Under the pieces are notes generated by a model. It was not told where the DNA came from and made no database searches. It saw only the letters and a list, made by a program, of their open reading frames with translations. Of a stretch of 12,246 bases of DNA, positions 7,003 through 12,246 are shown piece after piece (within the stretch, counting starts at the first letter, position 1; the number at the start of each line of letters is the position of its first letter). Both the position numbers and the translations under genes were made by a program. Origin of the DNA: Acidobacteriaceae bacterium. GTDB taxonomy: Bacteria; Acidobacteriota; Terriglobia; Terriglobales; Acidobacteriaceae. The DNA lies in the NCBI GenBank assembly GCA_003139975.1, contig PLHN01000510.1, positions 1-12,246 on the forward strand. Direction: 5' to 3'.

Positions 7003-8658
7003 TCAGAACAGCACACCCATCATCAAGTTTAGATGTCCCGCGCCGCTCAATCCCGTCTCAATCGAATTGGTCTCCATTTGCCGATACTCCGCCGAGAACA
7101 GCAGGTCCGAGCGCGGACGATAGATTACGTTCGCAAACCCAGCTCGATTCCGCGACAGCGGCGCACCAAGATACGACTGCGGATATTGAAAGTAATTCAG
7201 GTCCTTCGCATAAGGATTGTCCACACCGAACGCGGTGTTAATCTCGATCTTCCTCGTCGGCCGATATTTTAGCTGTGCCCACCCGCCCACCGAATTCAGA
7301 GCAATCAATTGCGTGTACTGGTTGGCCGGATTGCTGTTGCTGAACAATACGCTTTGTCCGAGACCGCCGTACAATCCTCCCAAGCCACGGCCACGATAGA
7401 ATTTTCCGCTGATCGACAATCTGGAGCCGAGCGGCACTTCGAGATCGGTCATCGCCGCCCACGCGTCCGCTGTTCGCGCGAAACCATAGTCCTGACGGCC
7501 GTAGTAGGCGCCCACCCCGATTCGCAGTGGCTGCCCGAAGAGGTCTCGTGTCCACCCCAACCGAGTTCCATAGGCCGGTTGCCGTGACGATTCGCCCGGC
7601 CCCGCCTCCCGATAAGGACTGGTCCCGGGCGTTTCTCCTGTCAGAGGATCCAGTATTCCTCCCTGAAACGACAAGTTCGATGTATCGCTAAGCGATACTC
7701 TGTGCTCGACGCGTATCTGCGGGACCCAACTCCACAGATTTCCAGCATAGGAAAGCGCAGGCACCGCCAACGTGGCGAATGAAGTCGGCGAGTTCGGCGA
7801 AATGAAAAGTCCATCCTGGCCTACAACGAGCGACGTGTTCTCCCAATCCATTCGCATGGTCGCCGTGCGCAACCGCATCAGCCACGAGTTGATGCCATTC
7901 GACGCCGCCGGAAATCCACCCGACAAATCCAGTTGCAGGTCCGCTTTCGTCCTCGCGCCAGCTACTCGCGGCCCAAACACTTCGAAGCCGATCTCAGACT
8001 GGCGCAGCGTCGCACCGAAGCTGCCCCCAGACTCGCCCGGCTGCCGGGGATACGCCAGCATGGGTAAATCCACGTTATCGACTGTCCCCTGGTTGCTGAA
8101 CAAGTTCATCAGTACGATACCTGAGATCCGCATCCGGTACTTCGATGCGCTTTCCACCTTCGTCTGATACTGATCATCCACTTTCCCGCTCAGCAACTCG
8201 TATTCCTCTTCGATCGTCGCCTCGTGCCCGGTTGCTTTCTGCTCCTGCTGATCGTAGGTTTGTGGGCCTGCTGACTCGGCCGAAGAGCCCTCCGACTGCG
8301 AGCGCGCAACAAAATCTTTGACCTTTAGAATCACGTTTGTCGTTGTGCCGCCGGCTACCGGCGACACTGGCTCCGTCATTACCACGCGCTGTCCCGAGTT
8401 TCCTGCACGCAGCTCTTCGATCTTTCGCCGCAACTCGCGGTTTTCCGCCCGCGTGCGCTCAGCATCGGAGCGTAGCTCGTCCACCGAGGCGTCAAGTGCT
8501 CGCACCTGCTCGCTCAGCGCCTGCACTGCATGGGCTAAAGAATCGGCCGCGCCTGGCTCGTGTCGACTCACCGGGTCTTGCGCGCTGGCTACCGTCGAGA
8601 GCACAAAACACGCGAGGAATCCTCGCCGCAGAAAATCGAACCACCGCCGGTTACTCAT
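7003..8658 (-). CDS. Outer-membrane porin with N-terminal coiled coil, DcaP-like
   Basis: This 551-residue protein has a signal peptide ending at ASA (residue 26). A charged heptad-rich coiled coil follows at about residues 38-86, then a linker, and from about 170 a long region of alternating hydrophobic/polar strands with many Gly, Asn and aromatic residues. It ends in MMGVLF; a C-terminal Phe is the usual barrel insertion signal. The layout of coiled coil plus barrel, and blocks such as LRQSEIGFEVFGP and SLVVGQDGLFISPNSP, recall DcaP-type porins, but this subfamily call is tentative and the substrate cannot be inferred. ATG 8658 is preceded by a strong GGGAGGAG ribosome site. The gene lies 81 bases after the histidine kinase and directly before the cupredoxin gene on the same strand. 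Confidence 0.8.
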   Translation of the reverse strand: MSNRRWFDFLRRGFLACFVLSTVASAQDPVSRHEPGAADSLAHAVQALSEQVRALDASVDELRSDAERTRAENRELRRKIEELRAGNSGQRVVMTEPVSPVAGGTTTNVILKVKDFVARSQSEGSSAESAGPQTYDQQEQKATGHEATIEEEYELLSGKVDDQYQTKVESASKYRMRISGIVLMNLFSNQGTVDNVDLPMLAYPRQPGESGGSFGATLRQSEIGFEVFGPRVAGARTKADLQLDLSGGFPAASNGINSWLMRLRTATMRMDWENTSLVVGQDGLFISPNSPTSFATLAVPALSYAGNLWSWVPQIRVEHRVSLSDTSNLSFQGGILDPLTGETPGTSPYREAGPGESSRQPAYGTRLGWTRDLFGQPLRIGVGAYYGRQDYGFARTADAWAAMTDLEVPLGSRLSISGKFYRGRGLGGLYGGLGQSVLFSNSNPANQYTQLIALNSVGGWAQLKYRPTRKIEINTAFGVDNPYAKDLNYFQYPQSYLGAPLSRNRAGFANVIYRPRSDLLFSAEYRQMETNSIETGLSGAGHLNLMMGVLF

Positions 8659-8687
8659 GGCTCCTCCCGCAGAAAAGCTGTTTCTTT

Positions 8688-8719
8688 CGTAGTAAGGATT
8701 CCCAGCAGACGCTACTACG
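8688..8719. repeat. 7-bp inverted repeat between kinase and porin genes
   Basis: CGTAGTA at 8688-8694 is the exact reverse complement of TACTACG at 8713-8719, with an 18-base spacer. It lies in the 81-base gap, about 30 bases before the porin start on the - strand. It has no T-run, so it is not a convincing terminator. It could be a protein-binding operator or an mRNA hairpin that separates kinase and porin expression. Confidence 0.4.
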
Positions 8720-8739
8720 CGATCCCTTTGCCTTCGTTT

Positions 8740-10512
8740 CTAAACCTGACTCCCATGCTTGGCCGCCAGAACACTTTCAGAAGCAGGATTCAAGGGAATG
8801 TGAACACGAAATGTCGTTCCTGATGGCGAAGTCTGCTCCACCACGACATCGCCGCCATGGTCCTGCAGGATTTTCTGGACCACCGTCAGCCCCATCCCCG
8901 TCCCGTTTTCCTTGCCATGACTCACGAAGGGTTCAAACAGCCGCTCGCGCACGGCCTCCGCGATTCCTGGACCGTTGTCCGTAACGCGAATCTCCACTTC
9001 CTCGCCCGTACCTCGCACACCAACATCGATCTTTCCGGATTCGTTCGACACGGCTTCGCAGGCGTTCAGCAACAAATTCAACAGGGCACGCTCCAGTTTC
9101 TTGAAGTCAACCCATCCCTCGGTCGACCCCTCGCTGGCGATTCGAATCTGTATGCGTTGAAATTCCGGATGCGCCCTCACGTCTTGCACGGCCCGGTCCA
9201 CTACCGAGCGTACGTCGCCATAGGAAGGCCGCAAGGACTCGCGCGTCCGCGAGAACTCCAGCAACGACTCGATCAGATCGGTCATCTGGTTTACGGCTAC
9301 ACGAATCTCGGCATAGAGCTCTTCCCGCTGCGGGAGTGTCAACTGGCCCTCGCAAAGGAACTCCGCGTTCGCCACGACGGCAGACAGCGAATGTCTCAAG
9401 TCGTGCGAAATCGAACTTGCCATTCGCCCAATGGTCGCCAGCCTTTCCGCATCGAGTAACTCGCGCTGCGTTCTCTCCAGGTTTGTTCGCATGCGGTCGA
9501 ACGTCGCCGTAACCTCGGCCACTTCGTCTCCGCCGCGCACTTCGAGCGGATACGCATAGTCGCCCCGCTCGAGCGCACGCACACCAGCTACCAGGGTGTC
9601 GAGAGGCCGCGTGAAAGTATGTGAGATCAAGAAAACCAGCAAACTTCCGATCAGAACAGCCGTCAGCCCCAAAGCCAGCAGTACTTCGTTAAGACTTCTC
9701 AGAAATGCGGTCGCCTGGTCGAACGACTTCAGCACCCACAGGCTCAGCGCCGGCGCTCCCGGCGAAGGCAGATCGACGGATGTCGCCAGATAGCGCTCTT
9801 CTCCCAACTTGATCTGGTCCGGCTCCAGCGCGGTTCCCGGCCCGCTTCGCGGCACTTCGCGCAGCAGTTCAGCTTCCTGCACCGGTTTCAGAGTGCTCCG
9901 CACAATCGCGTCGCCATAGCGGAACGCAATCTCGCTCGCTGCCATGCGGCTTAACTCGCGCGCAAACCGGTCGTCGATCTCATACCCCAGCAGCAGGTAT
10001 CCCAGCACGCGATGATCGCTCACCGAACCAAAGTAGATGTCTTGCAGGAAAACTTCGTAGAGATGTCCTTCCACGTACCACCAATGCCGCGTCTCCTCCT
10101 GCGACACAATTTTTGGGAAAAACGCCTGTCCCTGGCGGATTGTGATTTCCTTCGGATTCGCCTGCAACGCCACCACTTTCCCTGATCCGTCCGCCAGGAG
10201 CAGCAAATCGCTTCCCGCCAGATGCCAGAGGTCGCGCGATGCGTCCTGGATGGTCGCGGGATCGCGCGTCGTCATCATCGCGCGCACAGTCGGCAAGTCG
10301 GCCAGAAGCTCTACCGACCGCTCGAGGGTCCATTCTCTCTGTGTTTGGAAATTATGAAATGCGGAAACTGAATTCTGGAGGTCGCGCTCGATGGACGCCC
10401 TTTCCTGCTGTTGCACGGTATGCCGCACCACCAGCAGCGTCGCGAGGGTCAGCGTCGCGGAGACAGCCACCATGGAAAGCAGAAACTTGGTCCGAAGGCG
10501 AATTCCGTTCAT
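8740..10512 (-). CDS. Membrane sensor histidine kinase with extracytoplasmic Cache-like sensor and HAMP domain
   Basis: This 590-residue sensor kinase has membrane helix 1 at about 9-29 and an extracytoplasmic region at about 31-276, with a Cache-like pattern (LLADLPTVRAMM, then DLLLLADGSGKVVAL). Membrane helix 2 is at about 277-297, followed by a HAMP linker at about 298-350. The HisKA domain has the phospho-accepting H370 in SSISHDLRHSL. The ATPase domain shows the N box (LLNACEA, N483), G1 box (DNGPGI, 512-517), F box (FEPF, 526-529) and G2 box (GTGMGL, 537-542). All catalytic boxes are intact. It should phosphorylate the response regulator encoded upstream on the same strand. ATG 10512 is preferred because the protein then opens with a normal basic-hydrophobic N-terminus; ATG 10557 would add 15 residues translated from an intergenic repeat. 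Neither start has a good ribosome site. The signal sensed is unknown. Confidence 0.92.
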   Translation of the reverse strand: MNGIRLRTKFLLSMVAVSATLTLATLLVVRHTVQQQERASIERDLQNSVSAFHNFQTQREWTLERSVELLADLPTVRAMMTTRDPATIQDASRDLWHLAGSDLLLLADGSGKVVALQANPKEITIRQGQAFFPKIVSQEETRHWWYVEGHLYEVFLQDIYFGSVSDHRVLGYLLLGYEIDDRFARELSRMAASEIAFRYGDAIVRSTLKPVQEAELLREVPRSGPGTALEPDQIKLGEERYLATSVDLPSPGAPALSLWVLKSFDQATAFLRSLNEVLLALGLTAVLIGSLLVFLISHTFTRPLDTLVAGVRALERGDYAYPLEVRGGDEVAEVTATFDRMRTNLERTQRELLDAERLATIGRMASSISHDLRHSLSAVVANAEFLCEGQLTLPQREELYAEIRVAVNQMTDLIESLLEFSRTRESLRPSYGDVRSVVDRAVQDVRAHPEFQRIQIRIASEGSTEGWVDFKKLERALLNLLLNACEAVSNESGKIDVGVRGTGEEVEIRVTDNGPGIAEAVRERLFEPFVSHGKENGTGMGLTVVQKILQDHGGDVVVEQTSPSGTTFRVHIPLNPASESVLAAKHGSQV

Positions 10513-10674
10513 GAAAACAAAGCCACGAGCTTCGAGCTGGGAGCCACGAGCAACCATACGCAGGCGTTGTTCGCAGCTCGCTTTCGAAAGCCGAGCATCC
10601 TCTCGGCGGGATAACTCATATTGATGAGATTCGCTTTACTAGCTCGCTCGGCTCGCTCGTGCCTGGAAGCTAGC
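10513..10674. repeat. Repeat-rich gap between response regulator and kinase genes
   Basis: This 162-base gap holds several short repeats. AGCCACGAGC occurs twice with a 21-base period (10521-10530 and 10542-10551). GCTCGCTCG occurs as a perfect tandem pair (10642-10650, 10651-10659), inside an inverted repeat CTAGCT/AGCTAG (10639-10644 and 10668-10673). There is a 12-base palindrome GCTTTCGAAAGC (10580-10591) and a 6-bp hairpin GCCGAG/CTCGGC (10590-10595, 10602-10607). On the - strand that hairpin is followed by only three T, so at most it is a weak attenuator. The words recall dispersed AGCT/GCTCG-type intergenic repeats, which would need a genome search to confirm. Confidence 0.5.
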
Positions 10675-11406
10675 TTACGGCACAAACTTATAGCCCGCGC
10701 TGTGCACGGTGCGGAAATGCAAGGGATTCGCGCTATCTTTCTCTAGTTTCTGCCGCAGGCGCAAGATGTGGTTATCGACGGTTCGAGTGCTCGGGTAATT
10801 GCGATATCCCCACACCTGGTTCAGCAATTCTTCTCGCGACAGAACCCGCTCCGCATTCTGGATCATGAACTTTAACACCTTGAACTCTTGCGACGTCATC
10901 GGCACAAGTTCCCCGTTGCGCGACAATTCCATCTTGGTGAAATCCACTTTCACATCGCCAAAGCTGAACCGCTCAGTTGCGGGTGCGGCCGTCGCTCGCC
11001 GCCGCATCGCCGTTCGTACGCGAGCCAGCAATTCGCGCGGACTAAACGGCTTCGTCACATAGTCATGCGCTCCCAACTCGAGTAGCAAGACCTTATCCAT
11101 CACTTCCGCTCTCGCGCTCAGGATGATGATGGGCAACGCCGGCGCGGCATGGCTGATCTGACGACACACATCCTGCCCCGGCGTTCCTGGCAGGCTAAGG
11201 TCGAGCACCAACACTGAAGGAGCGGCCGCGCGGAACATTTCCAACCCCTCGGTTCCATTCCCCGCCACCTCAACGGCGAACCCTTCCGCTTCAAATAACC
11301 GGCGCAGCGCCTTCTGCACGGCCCGGTCATCCTCGATAACCAGCATTTTCTCGCCGGTAACTGAAGGCGCCTCCATCGTAGTCCCTTGAAATGAGTTTTT
11401 CTGCAT
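10675..11406 (-). CDS. OmpR/PhoB-family two-component response regulator
   Basis: This 243-residue protein has an N-terminal receiver domain (about residues 20-132) with the acidic pair D26/D27, phospho-acceptor D69 in LVLDLSLPG, S97 and K119 (TKPF). The C-terminal winged-helix DNA-binding domain (about 145-243) shows the family pattern LTxxEFKVLxxL-like, LSREELLNQVWG, TVDNHILRLRQKLE and TVHSAGYKFVP. It is a transcription regulator activated by the adjacent histidine kinase. ATG 11406 has GGGGA a few bases upstream; an in-frame ATG at 11376 (starting MEAPSV), preceded by AAGGGA, is an equally plausible start. TATGAT on the - strand at 11441-11436 could be a -10 box, but no good -35 is seen. 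A gap of 162 bases separates it from the kinase gene on the same strand. Confidence 0.94.
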   Translation of the reverse strand: MQKNSFQGTTMEAPSVTGEKMLVIEDDRAVQKALRRLFEAEGFAVEVAGNGTEGLEMFRAAAPSVLVLDLSLPGTPGQDVCRQISHAAPALPIIILSARAEVMDKVLLLELGAHDYVTKPFSPRELLARVRTAMRRRATAAPATERFSFGDVKVDFTKMELSRNGELVPMTSQEFKVLKFMIQNAERVLSREELLNQVWGYRNYPSTRTVDNHILRLRQKLEKDSANPLHFRTVHSAGYKFVP

Positions 11407-11609
11407 AGGGTCCCCACAACCCGGATCAGGAATGTATCATAACGCTAAATTTCAGGGTCGTAGCCGGTTTACGGCACCTCCGGGGAAGAATTTGACCGCC
11501 CTTTTACAATTTGTTGACACTGGGCCCCAATCGCCGGCAAAACCCTTCCCGCGGTTTGGTCCCGCAGTTGCTAACCACTCGCAACTAGACCAAGGCGACT
11601 TGCTAAGAT

Positions 11610-11644
11610 GCTGGAGGCCACCCGATTTGCAAGCGGCCTCCAGC
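11610..11644 (-). terminator. Strong hairpin after the TIGR03118-family gene, possible terminator
   Basis: A perfect 10-bp stem (11610-11619 GCTGGAGGCC with 11635-11644 GGCCTCCAGC, 15-nt loop) begins about 18 bases beyond the stop of the TIGR03118-family gene read on the - strand. The sequence after the stem on that strand (ATCTTAGC) has no real T-run, so it is not a classical intrinsic terminator. Its position between two same-strand genes fits a 3' end hairpin. Confidence 0.45.
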
Positions 11645-11662
11645 TTGTTCCCAGTTTGTTTG

Positions 11663-12246
11663 CTAGTTCTTGAACCGAATGACACCAAACGTTCCCGCCA
11701 AATTGCCGCCCGGACCGGCGGTGAAGAACAACTGATTGGTGCGTCCGTTGTTGGCCGTGCCTCCTCCAAAGTCAATACCCCACAGCTGGTTAATGTGGAT
11801 CGCCTTACCGTTTGTGTCTTTGACCGTTCCGACAAACTGCCCGGTCTCGAGGTTATAGCCGTTGATGGTGCCGCTGTTGGTGTTGTTCGAGACCAGCAGC
11901 GTGTTGCTGAGCGGGCCAAAGTTCTTGGGCGCCACGGCAAAGCCCCACGGCTGAGCTAGGTGTTTACCGGCGATCAGTTGGCGAACAAAGGTTCCGTCTT
12001 CCTGATAGATGTCCACGTAGCCGGTAGGACTTTCGTTGGTGGGTGCAAAGGCGACATACACCAGACTATTGATGTCTTGAATGCCAAATGGGGCGTTGCC
12101 TGCCGGCAGGGTCGAATCGGTGAACGATGTCACGAGGTTGAAATTGGCATCGTAGACATCGACCTTATTGTTGGCAATGTCAGCCGCATACAGGAAATTG
12201 CCTGAAGGCTTGTTGGTAATGGCTAGCCCGGTGTACACGGCTCCGG
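11663..12246 (-). CDS. TIGR03118-family protein, C-terminal part (cut by window edge)
   Basis: The last 194 residues or so of a protein made of beta-propeller-like repeats are visible, and the frame stays open to the right edge, so the start lies outside. Motifs include VYTGLAITNKPSGNFLYAAD, NAPFGIQDI, YVDIYQEDGTFVRQLIAG, QPWGFAVAPKNFGPLSNTLLV, GTINGYNLETGQFVGT, INQLWGIDFGGG and NQLFFTAGPGG. This order matches the uncharacterised TIGR03118 family of secreted proteins. It has a biased, Gly/Asn-rich composition. Its function is unknown. It is on the same strand as the response regulator, but 256 bases and a hairpin separate them, so it is probably a different transcription unit. A GTG at 12238 is an internal valine codon, not the start. 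Confidence 0.82.
   Translation of the reverse strand, partial: GAVYTGLAITNKPSGNFLYAADIANNKVDVYDANFNLVTSFTDSTLPAGNAPFGIQDINSLVYVAFAPTNESPTGYVDIYQEDGTFVRQLIAGKHLAQPWGFAVAPKNFGPLSNTLLVSNNTNSGTINGYNLETGQFVGTVKDTNGKAIHINQLWGIDFGGGTANNGRTNQLFFTAGPGGNLAGTFGVIRFKN

Noticed and set aside
10580..10607. Palindrome and hairpin as an intrinsic terminator between regulator and kinase
   Set aside because: The stem is only 6 bp and is followed by three T on the - strand; it fits better as part of the repeat cluster.
11432..11959. + strand ORF of 175 codons overlapping the region upstream of the regulator
   Set aside because: Half of it is opposite the clear TIGR03118-family gene and the rest crosses a hairpin; no domain or ribosome site is visible.

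Overview
The window looks like bacterial chromosome of moderately high GC, most plausibly from an Acidobacteriota-type Gram-negative. That guess rests on three things: a remnant resembling the choice-of-anchor D / ASPM-SPD-2-Hydin surface repeats common in that phylum, a TIGR03118-family beta-propeller-like protein, and an outer-membrane porin made with a signal peptide. The guess is inference. The gene families themselves are read directly from the sequence.

Left part, + strand. Positions 4-135 hold the tail of a surface-repeat protein, probably broken. About 380 bases without a convincing gene follow (136-513). They contain two good RNA-type hairpins, a T-run and a plausible sigma70 promoter just before the operon. 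Positions 514-6125 carry a compact four-gene operon for a respiratory, membrane-bound formate dehydrogenase of the FdnGHI/FdoGHI type. It encodes the Tat-exported molybdenum/tungsten catalytic subunit, the four-cluster ferredoxin-like subunit with a C-terminal membrane anchor, the diheme cytochrome b subunit and the assembly protein FdhE. The catalytic subunit is a selenoprotein: an in-frame UGA at 1093 replaces the active-site codon and is followed at the usual distance by a SECIS-like hairpin, so it must be annotated as one 1076-residue protein and not as two ORFs. The last three genes are tightly packed, with two 4-base ATGA overlaps. Together they would oxidise formate outside the cytoplasmic membrane and pass electrons to the quinone pool. 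The selABCD genes, fdhD and the molybdopterin genes are not in the window.

Right part, - strand, convergent with the operon. In transcription order it holds an OmpR-type response regulator, a membrane histidine kinase with a large extracytoplasmic sensor region, a porin with an N-terminal coiled coil, and an exported type-1 copper (cupredoxin) protein with a carboxypeptidase-regulatory-like tail. The shared direction and short gaps suggest a sensor/porin/copper-protein unit whose signal is unknown. The roughly 160-base gap between regulator and kinase is full of short GCTCG/AGCT-type direct and inverted repeats. Upstream of the regulator, the 3' part of a TIGR03118-family protein runs off the right edge and is followed by a strong hairpin.

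Nothing here is clearly a wholly new system. The points most worth following are the selenocysteine decoding site, the structured leader before the operon, the kinase-porin-cupredoxin cluster and the intergenic repeats.
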